This document shows, piece by piece, positions 1 to 5,273 of a stretch of DNA of 5,273 bases (its first letter is position 1; the number at the start of each line of letters is the position of its first letter). Under the pieces are notes generated by a model, which was not told where the DNA came from, did no database searches, and was given only the letters and a program-made list of their open reading frames with translations. Both the position numbers and the translations under genes were made by a program. Source of the stretch: an uncultured Moraxella sp. (GTDB taxonomy: Bacteria; Pseudomonadota; Gammaproteobacteria; Pseudomonadales; Moraxellaceae); the NCBI GenBank assembly GCA_937889485.1, contig CALAPG010000327.1:1-5273 (forward strand). Direction: 5' to 3'.

Positions 1-1416
1 TGTTAAGTCTTTTATAAATTGAACAGCCATTCTAACACCTGTTCCACTTGCACCGTATGGATTATATCCCCAAGCTTTTTCTACAAATGCAGGTCCAGCT
101 ATATCGAAATGTATCCATCTGTTTTTATTCTCTTCATATATAAAATTATCTAAAAACATTCCAGCAGTTATAGCTCCACCATATCTAGTATTTGATATGT
201 TACAAACATCTGCTATTTCTGATTTTATACATTTTTTTAAATATCTATTAAAATCAAGTTTAGTAGCATACTCTCCAGAATTTTGTGCTGATACTAAAGC
301 TTGATGTTTAAGTTCTTCACTATTTCCCATAATTCCTGTTGTATATTCACCAAGTCCAACAACACAAGCACCTGTTAAAGTTGCAAAATCTAAAAGATAG
401 TCTATATTTTTAATCTCATCTTGAGCATAACATAAACAATCTGCAAGAACTAATCTTCCTTCTGCATCTGTATTTCTTACTTCTATAGTTTTACCATTTT
501 TAGCTCTTAAAATATCATCTGGCTTATAAGCATTTCCACCAATCATATTTTCAACTGCTCCAATTATTGCATGAACTTCAATAGGTAATTTTAATTTTGC
601 AATAACTTTTATAGTATTTAAAACAGCAACTCCACCTGATTTATCAGCTTTCATAGTAATCATAAAATCAGCTGGTTTTAAAGATAATCCACCACTATCA
701 TAAGTTAAACCTTTTCCAACAAGTACAACTTTTTTAATAGCTTTTTTAGGTTTATATTTAAGATGTATTAGTTGTGATTCATGAATAGAAGCACGTCCCA
801 CACTATGCATTGACATCATTTTTTGCTTTTCTAAATCTTTTTCACCTAAAATTTCGCAATCAAGTTCAAACTCTTTTGCAATATTTTGTGCCTCTTTTAC
901 AAAACTTTTTGGTGTAAAATCAGCAGGAGCAGTGTTTACCATATCTCTTGCACTATTTACAGCCTCACAAATAGTTTGAGACTCTTTTAAAATAGTAGTT
1001 AATTGAGAATCTTTATCATCAACAACAAAAGCTAACTCCTGTTTTTTATTACTTTTTTCACTTTTATAATTATCAAATGAATATGAACCTAAAATTGATC
1101 CTTCAACTAAAGCTTTAAAATTATCTTTTAAACTATTATTTAATAAAAGTTTTACACTCTTATAGTTTGTTGAGTTAAATCTTTTAATTGCAGTTGCCAT
1201 TGCAATTGCTAAACTATCGTATGTAAACTCTTCAAAAGAAGCATATATTTTTTTACTTTGTGCCAATAAAACTGCTGTTTCATCTTTTACTTTAAACTCA
1301 AGATTTTCTAAAATCTCTCTATCCTTTTCATACTCAATTTGATTTAAATTATTTACTAAAACTATCTCTAAATCAAAATCTTTATTTTTTGATATTTCTA
1401 AAATATTAATTTTCAT
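1..1416 (-). CDS. pepA: Leucyl aminopeptidase (M17 family), 3' end cut by window edge
   Basis: This is a cytosolic, two-metal M17 aminopeptidase that removes N-terminal residues, classically leucine, during peptide turnover. Reading from ATG at 1416, 472 codons are open and run off the left edge. The family is usually 480-500 residues, so only a few C-terminal codons should be missing. The N-terminal domain covers about residues 1-150 and the catalytic domain follows. The expected metal ligands are all present: K235 and D240 in GKGLTYDSGG, D258 in MKADKSGG, and D317 and E319 in the signature NTDAEGRL (315-322). The catalytic K247 and R321 are also there. The spacing matches E. coli PepA with a constant offset of 35. 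The start is supported by an AAGGG ribosome binding site at 1423-1427, six bases upstream. The gene overlaps the end of dedA by 11 bases, suggesting translational coupling in one operon. Codons are strongly A/T-biased, as in Arcobacter-like genomes. The family call is very secure. Confidence 0.96.
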   Translation of the reverse strand, partial: MKINILEISKNKDFDLEIVLVNNLNQIEYEKDREILENLEFKVKDETAVLLAQSKKIYASFEEFTYDSLAIAMATAIKRFNSTNYKSVKLLLNNSLKDNFKALVEGSILGSYSFDNYKSEKSNKKQELAFVVDDKDSQLTTILKESQTICEAVNSARDMVNTAPADFTPKSFVKEAQNIAKEFELDCEILGEKDLEKQKMMSMHSVGRASIHESQLIHLKYKPKKAIKKVVLVGKGLTYDSGGLSLKPADFMITMKADKSGGVAVLNTIKVIAKLKLPIEVHAIIGAVENMIGGNAYKPDDILRAKNGKTIEVRNTDAEGRLVLADCLCYAQDEIKNIDYLLDFATLTGACVVGLGEYTTGIMGNSEELKHQALVSAQNSGEYATKLDFNRYLKKCIKSEIADVCNISNTRYGGAITAGMFLDNFIYEENKNRWIHFDIAGPAFVEKAWGYNPYGASGTGVRMAVQFIKDLT

Positions 1417-1873
1417 CCATTACCCTTTTTTCAATTTTTTTTGTTGCTTTGTTAAAATAATATATAATTCCTCCACCAAAAATAGCTGCTATTGGAATTG
1501 CTAAATACCAGTGCTCTTTTGCCCAGTGTAAAACAACCATAATCTGATTTCCAAAATACCAAACAGGAACGATTGTAATAGCAGCCCAACACCAAGCACT
1601 TATTAAATTTATAAATGCAAATTTTCTTGCATCATATCTTGTAAGTCCTATAGAAATTGGAATAATTGTTCGCATACCATACATATATCTTTGAGTAAAA
1701 ATTATTGGCCAACCATGTTTTTTTAAAAGTAAATGGGCAAATGCAAATTTTCTTCTTTGTCCTCTTAATCTTTTTAAAACTCCCTCTTTATTGAATCTAC
1801 CAATATAAAAATATACTTGATCTCCAGCAAATCCACCAAGACCTGCAATAAAAATAGCTAAAAAAACAACCAT
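1406..1873 (-). pseudogene. DedA-family membrane protein, N-terminus missing at the breakpoint
   Basis: DedA (SNARE-associated/VTT-domain) proteins are inner-membrane proteins linked to lipid scrambling or undecaprenyl-phosphate recycling and to envelope homeostasis. The 155 residues present match the central and C-terminal part of the family. They include GDQVYFYIGRF (18-28), the conserved R-x3-G-x-R region in RYMYGMRTIIP, and hydrophobic segments at about 1-14, 82-106 and 121-140, ending in a basic tail. Family members are about 200 residues, so roughly 45 N-terminal residues (the first membrane segment and the acidic reentrant part) are absent. The codon directly before the ATG at 1873 is TAA, and no ribosome binding site precedes it, so this ATG is probably not a real start. 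Base composition changes at the same point. The stop lies inside the start of pepA, and this gene pair is typical of Campylobacterota. The gene is either broken by recombination or cut by an assembly join. The family assignment is firm, but its broken status in the living genome is uncertain. Confidence 0.85.
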
Positions 1874-1880
1874 TTAACGC
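1870..1880. other. Breakpoint between two unrelated genomic backgrounds
   Basis: To the left, the DNA is very AT-rich and both genes are of Campylobacterota type. To the right, the DNA is visibly richer in G+C and every gene looks gammaproteobacterial. The switch coincides with the point where DedA homology stops, within a few bases of 1873. No terminal inverted repeat, target-site duplication, tRNA gene or integrase is visible at the join. The sequence therefore does not show a mobile element causing it. An assembly chimera is the most economical explanation. Confidence 0.75.
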
Positions 1881-2312
1881 ATATTAACTATCAAAATGCC
1901 TGCTAACAAAAGCAATTGATCAGGTGACGTCCTTTCAGTGATCTTGCCAAATTAAGAGTATTACGCGCGGGTAACAGTCTTGCCATGCTTTGTTAAACAT
2001 TCTTGACATTTTATCAGCTAATTTATCCATCGCCTAGCGTTATATGGCAATTGCGCGAGATTTAATTACTGGCTAAGCGACTAATAAATGGTGGTCAAAG
2101 CCGCTGGTTTTTGGCATACGTGCTGCCAATCAAGGATTGTTGAAAAATTGTGGGGGCGTGGTTAAAAGCAAAGCATATTGGCTATCATCGTATTGATGGG
2201 AAAGAAAAAACCCACAGCACGCTTCTACTGTGTTACATTTTTTTTGCTTACAATAGCGTTGAATCTATCTAACGTTTTGTTAACTTGATCCCATACCGTC
2301 TGGAGAAAATAG
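1874..2312. other. 439-base stretch without a convincing gene
   Basis: No open frame here is long enough or recognisable enough to call. The stretch has the higher G+C of the right-hand segment, so it belongs with the following gene, and it ends in that gene's ribosome binding site. It contains an 8-base direct repeat, TCTTGCCA, at 1942-1949 and 1978-1985. It also contains an imperfect inverted pair, CTAACAAAAGC (1903-1913) against GCTTTGTTAAAC (1988-1999). A 5-base hairpin (2213-2217 with 2228-2232) is followed by eight T residues at 2238-2245, a weak terminator-like shape. No clear sigma-70 promoter for the downstream gene could be picked out. TTGCTT at 2244-2249 with TATCTA at 2266-2271 is the nearest candidate and is poor. 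Confidence 0.5.
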
Positions 2313-2804
2313 ATGAAAAAATCAGCGTTTTTTGTGCCTGTGTTATTGGCTACTGTGGCATTGGGTGCAAATTCTGCAATAGCATCCCCCCACCATGGGC
2401 ATCACGGCTATGAGCATAAATCGCAACAATCTCACGCGTACAAATATAAAAATGCCAACGGGCGAACATGGCAAGGAGAACGTGGCAAGCATAAAAAACA
2501 GGCTCACCACAACCAATATCGTCACCATGACGCCCGCCATGCCTCTTGGCAGTCATTACCGCCAGGGTTACAAAAAAATGTCAATCGTGGTAAACCGTTA
2601 CCGCCTGCATGGGCAAATCGTTTAAATGGCAAGTATTATACAACCGTGCCTTATCAAGGTCAGCAGCGCTATATTTTAAATCGGGATGTGTATTTGGGTG
2701 CCCCCGTCATTTCCCACCCAAAAAATGGTGTTGTGCGTATTCGCGTGTCTGATCGTATTTTGGATGTGGTCGAGGCAACGCGCGTAATTTTAAATGTGCT
2801 TTAA
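2313..2804 (+). CDS. Exported histidine-rich RcnB/CigR-like protein
   Basis: The product is a 163-residue periplasmic protein. Residues 1-24 form a Sec signal peptide: basic MKK, a hydrophobic core, then A-I-A before S25. The mature N-terminal half (25-78) is low in complexity and rich in His, Lys and Gln, with 12 histidines, including HHGHHG near residue 28. This would suit binding of divalent metal, although that is inferred. The C-terminal domain starts near W79 and carries LPPGLQKNVNRGKPLPPAW (82-100), a Y-rich strand, and a GVVRIRVSDRILDVVEATRVIL tail region in two short pieces. This layout is typical of the RcnB (nickel/cobalt homeostasis) and CigR-type exported proteins. The start is supported by GGAG at 2302-2305, seven bases before the ATG. 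The gene stands alone, with a terminator at 2889-2919 and the next gene facing it. Its actual role (metal homeostasis or envelope stress) cannot be read from sequence. Confidence 0.82.
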   Translation: MKKSAFFVPVLLATVALGANSAIASPHHGHHGYEHKSQQSHAYKYKNANGRTWQGERGKHKKQAHHNQYRHHDARHASWQSLPPGLQKNVNRGKPLPPAWANRLNGKYYTTVPYQGQQRYILNRDVYLGAPVISHPKNGVVRIRVSDRILDVVEATRVILNVL

Positions 2805-2844
2805 TAGTTTGAATAAAATAGTCTGACTAGAATAGTCTGAACGG
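2803..2844 (+). repeat. Three tandem 14-base units over the stop codon
   Basis: AATAGTTTGA at 2803-2812, AATAGTCTGA at 2817-2826 and AATAGTCTGA at 2831-2840 begin exactly 14 bases apart. The last two ten-base cores are identical and the first differs by one base. The first unit begins inside the TAA stop of the preceding gene. The 4-base spacers differ (ATAA, CTAG, ACGG when counted with the core). This is likely a small slippage duplication, and no function is evident. Confidence 0.7.
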
Positions 2845-2888
2845 TTTTTTTACCTTAAGCTGGCTACCTTAACTCAATAGCACGCAAT

Positions 2889-2919
2889 AAAAAACTCGCC
2901 TTTGACAGGCGAGTTTTTT
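2889..2919. terminator. Bidirectional rho-independent terminator between convergent genes
   Basis: The stem CTCGCCT (2895-2901) pairs with AGGCGAG (2907-2913) around the loop TTGAC. Six A residues (2889-2894) lie on the left and six T residues (2914-2919) on the right, so the structure works on both strands. It lies between the RcnB/CigR-like gene on the plus strand and the substrate-binding lipoprotein gene on the minus strand, and should end both transcripts. Confidence 0.9.
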
Positions 2920-2975
2920 ATTTGAAGGGGACATGCCAAAGCTAAGCGATGCTGAAAGAAAAAAGTGGAGGCAGG

Positions 2976-4028
2976 CTAGGGTGCAATGATTTTTGCAGGC
3001 GTGCTATCCACATTAATGGCATCTTTAAAAAGTGCCATATCAGGGCTTATACCTTGAGCTTGGGCATGCTTAGGACTGATATAGGCAGTTAACTGATTCA
3101 TAATAGCAGGTGCCACTTGGCTTGCAGGCGCACCGTTTAGAATTTTGCCCACCATTTTTCCTGTGGTGCGTCCAAAGTCATAGTCATTCACCCCTAAAGC
3201 GGCAGCACCACCGCGGCGCACACTAAATTCATCAGAGGCGATAATAGGTAATTTTAGCGTATTTGCTGATTGCACCATGGCTTCAAAAGCCGATGCCACA
3301 TTATTATCCATGGAGGTATAAATCACATCCGCCTTGCCGCTTAGGGCGTTGGTTGCCATAGCAATGTCGGTGGGGCGGTTGGCGGGGATATCTAACAAGG
3401 TTAGACCGCGTTTGGGTAGCTCAGCTTTTAACTGGTCACGTAATGCAACAGAGTTCATTTCCCCTGCGCTATAGACATAACCAATGGTCTTGACGGTTGG
3501 CGATAGTTTTTGGATAAAGTCTATCTGAGGGGCTAGCGGTAACTGGCTGGATAACCCTGTTATGTTGCTTTGGGTGGGTTTGTTGTGGCTGTCAACTAAT
3601 TTGGCAGCCACAGGGTCGGACACGGCGGTATAAACAATCGGAATTTCTTTGGTCGCGGCTGCCAGTGACTGTGCTGTGGGGGTAGAGATTGCCACAATCA
3701 CATCGGGTTTTTCTGCCACAAATTGCTTAGAAATCTGTCCAGCGGTGGCAGTATTGCCTTGTGCTGATTGAAAATTGACGGTTAAGTTTTGCCCTTTAAT
3801 ATACCCCTCGGCTGCCAACTCATCGATAATCCCTTGGCGGATGGCATCGAGTGAAGGGTGTACCACAATGGCGGAAATGGCGATTGTCTTGTGAGGCTTG
3901 CCATTGGTGGGGGCTGTGGCGCTAGATTGGCTTGCCGCGGCAGATTCTTTTGGGGGTTGTGGGGTACAAGCTGTCATACCTAGCAGGCTGGCAACTAATG
4001 CAAAACGGGGCAATAAAGAAGTGAACAC
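2976..4028 (-). CDS. ABC-transporter substrate-binding lipoprotein, TrpX type
   Basis: This is the ligand-capturing component of an ABC importer of the ABC_sub_bind (TrpX-like) family, whose members are associated with uptake of amino acids, notably tryptophan-like substrates. The GTG at 4028 is preferred as the start, because GGAG lies eight bases upstream. The in-frame TTG at 4052 would place this ribosome binding site inside the gene. The resulting protein has 350 residues. Residues 1-20 are a lipoprotein signal with LLGMTAC, the lipidated cysteine being C21. Residues 22-46 are an Ala/Ser/Thr/Pro-rich tether. The two-lobed binding domain follows, with AISAIVVHPSLDAIRQG (50-66), GYVYSAGEMNS (183-193), YTSMDNN (237-243) and the stretch SDEF...ALGVNDYD (265-284), all typical of the family. 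No permease or ATPase gene adjoins it. Downstream there is a terminator and a convergent gene, so it appears monocistronic. The exact ligand cannot be determined. Confidence 0.9.
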   Translation of the reverse strand: MFTSLLPRFALVASLLGMTACTPQPPKESAAASQSSATAPTNGKPHKTIAISAIVVHPSLDAIRQGIIDELAAEGYIKGQNLTVNFQSAQGNTATAGQISKQFVAEKPDVIVAISTPTAQSLAAATKEIPIVYTAVSDPVAAKLVDSHNKPTQSNITGLSSQLPLAPQIDFIQKLSPTVKTIGYVYSAGEMNSVALRDQLKAELPKRGLTLLDIPANRPTDIAMATNALSGKADVIYTSMDNNVASAFEAMVQSANTLKLPIIASDEFSVRRGGAAALGVNDYDFGRTTGKMVGKILNGAPASQVAPAIMNQLTAYISPKHAQAQGISPDMALFKDAINVDSTPAKIIAP

Positions 4029-4091
4029 GTTGATAACTCCAAAAAATAGCAATTAGACGCACAACCATCAATTATTTCAATGTACTAGTTT

Positions 4092-4120
4092 ACTATAACA
4101 TAAAAACTGCGCTTTGCAAA
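4092..4120 (-). promoter_or_regulatory. Sigma-70 promoter with extended -10 for the substrate-binding protein
   Basis: Read on the minus strand, TTTGCA (4120-4115) is the -35 element and TATAGT (4097-4092) is the -10 element, with a 17-base spacer. TG lies one base before the -10, giving an extended -10. Transcription would start near 4085 and leave a leader of about 57 bases before the GTG start. The match is good, but the call rests on pattern only. Confidence 0.6.
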
Positions 4121-4287
4121 TACTCCCTCTGATAAATTTTTGGCTTGATCAGATCGACTCATACTCAAAGCACACTAAAACAAACTATGGTCATCTGGTA
4201 TCGGTATCGCTTTCAAAATCATAAACAAATTAATATGTTAGCTACCCAAAGTAACACAAAGCCATCAATAGCTACATAAAGACTAAA
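4121..4287. other. Divergent intergenic region without a gene
   Basis: This AT-rich stretch lies between the minus-strand promoter of the lipoprotein gene and the repeats upstream of the plus-strand small ORF. It contains no open frame worth calling and no recognised RNA gene. Nothing else specific was seen in it. Confidence 0.5.
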
Positions 4288-4320
4288 TTTTCATGAATAT
4301 TTCATCAAATTGTCATAATA
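4288..4320 (+). promoter_or_regulatory. Possible PhoB (Pho box) site: three 11-base repeats
   Basis: Three consecutive 11-base units run without gaps: TTTTCATGAAT, ATTTCATCAAA and TTGTCATAATA. Each carries a (T/G)TCAT core at the same phase, followed by an A/T-rich tail. The PhoB consensus is a tandem of 11-base units close to CTGTCATAAAT. The third unit fits best and the first two have TTTCAT in place of TGTCAT. The site is about 160 bases upstream of the small ORF. No convincing -10 lies at the usual distance, although TAGAAT at 4350-4355 is a possible one further down. Regulation by phosphate starvation is an inference. Confidence 0.4.
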
Positions 4321-4415
4321 AAGTGGTAGGAAAATTTTTCGTTATCTCTTAGAATGGGTGGCTTAGGCGTGCTATTGTTTATTTGCATTAAATAATAACA
4401 ACAAGCACTGCACTA

Positions 4416-4450
4416 AGCTTTGGACAAGCTAAGGGTTCTAGTATTGAACC
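4416..4450 (+). promoter_or_regulatory. Two small hairpins in the leader of the 53-codon ORF
   Basis: AGCTT (4416-4420) pairs with AAGCT (4426-4430) around a 5-base loop. Just after it, GGTTC (4434-4438) pairs with GAACC (4446-4450) around a 7-base loop. Both lie upstream of the ribosome binding site without masking it. They might stabilise the messenger or control translation. Each stem has only five pairs, so chance formation is possible. Confidence 0.3.
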
Positions 4451-4479
4451 ATAAAACACTGACTCAACAAGGAGGATAT

Positions 4480-4641
4480 ATGAACTCATCAAACTTGATG
4501 GCTGGCGTATTGGTGGTTGGTGCTGTTGTTCCTACAACTGAAATGCCACATCACTGCCATTATAATACCGCGGCAAACCCCGTAAGAAACAATAAAAAAT
4601 CAATTCCTATTCGTATCCATGTTAACAAACGGGTCAAATAG
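4480..4641 (+). CDS. Small cationic protein with hydrophobic N-terminus, function unknown
   Basis: This is a 53-residue product that I do not recognise. The ATG at 4480 is chosen because AAGGAGG (4469-4475) lies directly upstream, four bases away, a near-ideal ribosome binding site. The frame is also open back to 4420, but that earlier start has no such site. Residues 6-18 (LMAGVLVVGAVVP) are hydrophobic, long enough for a short membrane or signal-like segment but without the basic residues normally preceding one. Next come HHCH at 24-27, a possible metal-binding cluster, and a basic C-terminal tail ending HVNKRVK. The gene has its own terminator at 4682-4712 and possible PhoB-like repeats upstream. 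Reality as a gene rests on the strong ribosome binding site and well-placed terminator rather than on homology. A small exported or membrane-associated peptide is the likeliest type. Confidence 0.6.
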   Translation: MNSSNLMAGVLVVGAVVPTTEMPHHCHYNTAANPVRNNKKSIPIRIHVNKRVK

Positions 4642-4681
4642 CTAGGTTTTGATACAAGCGAATCAAGTAGCCAAACTTAAC

Positions 4682-4712
4682 AAAAACCGCCGAAATTGTT
4701 CGGCGGTTTTTT
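4682..4712. terminator. Bidirectional rho-independent terminator between small ORF and metG
   Basis: CCGCCGAA (4687-4694) pairs perfectly with TTCGGCGG (4699-4706) around the loop ATTG. Five A residues lie on the left and six T residues on the right (4707-4712). The structure can end the plus-strand small transcript and the minus-strand metG transcript. Confidence 0.92.
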
Positions 4713-4736
4713 ATTGGGCAAAACAACCATGTGAGA

Positions 4737-5273
4737 TTATGCCAAAGTTGCCCCAGCAGGGATGTTGTCATCAAGTGTCACCACGGTAAGCTGTCCGTCT
4801 TTTTCGGCTGACAAAATCATGCCCTCAGAAACTCCAAACTTCATTTTGCGCGGGGCAAGGTTGGTCACGCATACCACGGTTTTGCCCATGAGCTGTTCGG
4901 GGTTATAAAACTTGGCAATACCGCTAAACACATTGCGGGTTTTGTTGTTGCCTTCTGCATCTTTTTCACCCACATCCAAGGTGAATTGCAGCAGCTTGTC
5001 CGCGCCTTCAACCGCGTTACAGGCAAGTACCTTGGCGACAGTCATGGTAACTTTGGCAAAGTCATCAATGCCAATCAGTGCTGGGGGTTCGCTTGATTGT
5101 TCCGCAGATTTGCTCGCTTTTTTGCTATTTGCCGATGGCTCGGCTTTAGCATGGGCAATTTGCGGCTGTTTGACCAAATCTTCTTTTGATGCGGCAACCA
5201 TTGCAGCAACTTTGTCTTTGTCAATACGCTGCATCAGTGGGGTGAAGGTATTGATAGTATGACCGACGAGCAC
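4737..5273 (-). CDS. metG: Methionyl-tRNA synthetase, C-terminal part (5' end outside window)
   Basis: MetG charges tRNA-Met with methionine in the cytoplasm. Only the last 178 codons are in the window. The frame is open at the right edge, so the first visible GTG codon is internal. The first residues, [16 protein letters not shown], correspond to the LLGHKVNPFKALYNRID region at the end of the anticodon-binding helical domain of E. coli MetG. A charged, Ala/Ser/Lys-rich linker follows (about 40-66). The C-terminal OB-fold tRNA-binding and dimerisation domain (EMAPII-like, about 68-178) comes next, with [50 protein letters not shown] and a short hydrophobic end. The catalytic HIGH and KMSKS motifs lie outside. 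The lower-case boundaries of the linker are approximate. Identification is secure, and the style fits Moraxellaceae. Confidence 0.96.
   Translation of the reverse strand: MLVGHTINTFTPLMQRIDKDKVAAMVAASKEDLVKQPQIAHAKAEPSANSKKASKSAEQSSEPPALIGIDDFAKVTMTVAKVLACNAVEGADKLLQFTLDVGEKDAEGNNKTRNVFSGIAKFYNPEQLMGKTVVCVTNLAPRKMKFGVSEGMILSAEKDGQLTVVTLDDNIPAGATLA

Noticed and set aside
1935..2030. 31-codon minus-strand ORF (MDKLADKMSRMFNKAWQD...)
   Set aside because: It is short, has only a weak ribosome binding site and no recognised homology; an open frame of this length is expected by chance.
1879..2048. Integron attC-like site, from GCATATTAAC at one end and CGTTATATGGC at the other
   Set aside because: The outer boxes match the attC consensus poorly, the inner arms do not pair well, about 170 bases is too long, and no cassette or integrase is present.
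2213..2245. Hairpin CACAG/CTGTG followed by eight T residues, as a terminator
   Set aside because: The stem has only five pairs with a ten-base loop, six bases separate it from the T run, and no gene upstream needs it.
2343..2625. Open frames on both strands inside the RcnB/CigR-like gene (65, 68 and 76 codons)
   Set aside because: They overlap a well-supported gene with signal peptide and ribosome binding site, and their products are low in complexity with no family resemblance.
4029..4052. TTG start at 4052 for the substrate-binding lipoprotein
   Set aside because: It has no ribosome binding site, while GGAG is correctly placed for the GTG at 4028, which also gives a normal lipoprotein signal length.
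4420..4479. Upstream in-frame start for the small ORF at 4420
   Set aside because: No ribosome binding site precedes it, the extension overlaps the hairpins, and a near-perfect site lies directly before the ATG at 4480.
4912..5262. 116-codon plus-strand open frame opposite metG
   Set aside because: It is antisense to a conserved metG domain, has no ribosome binding site of note, and its product is only the mirror of metG codons.

Overview
The window reads as two unrelated pieces of DNA joined at about position 1873. Positions 1-1873 are strongly AT-rich (roughly 30% G+C by eye). They carry two minus-strand genes, a DedA-family membrane protein followed by the leucyl aminopeptidase pepA, overlapping by 11 bases. 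From memory, this dedA-pepA pair lies in an apt-dedA-pepA-ychF order in Campylobacter and relatives. Together with the codon use and protein style, this points to a Campylobacterota (Arcobacter-like) genome.

Positions 1874-5273 have clearly higher G+C (about 45% by eye) and look like a gammaproteobacterium, most likely Moraxellaceae (Moraxella/Psychrobacter-like). That family assignment is an inference from style only. The layout is: a 439-base stretch without a convincing gene; a plus-strand gene for an exported, histidine-rich RcnB/CigR-like protein (2313-2804); a bidirectional terminator; a minus-strand gene for a TrpX-type ABC-transporter substrate-binding lipoprotein (2976-4028) with its own extended -10 promoter; a divergent intergenic region of about 450 bases holding three 11-base PhoB-box-like repeats and two small hairpins; a 53-codon plus-strand ORF of unknown function with a near-perfect ribosome binding site (4480-4641); a second bidirectional terminator; and the C-terminal tRNA-binding part of methionyl-tRNA synthetase (metG), which runs off the right edge.

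The breakpoint falls inside dedA, which lacks its N-terminal third and has a stop codon directly before its first ATG. No insertion sequence, integrase or long repeat explains the join. The simplest reading is a chimeric metagenomic contig, with real horizontal transfer as the alternative. Apart from the join, no multi-gene novel system is visible. The most interesting native element is the small ORF at 4480-4641 with its possible phosphate-responsive leader.
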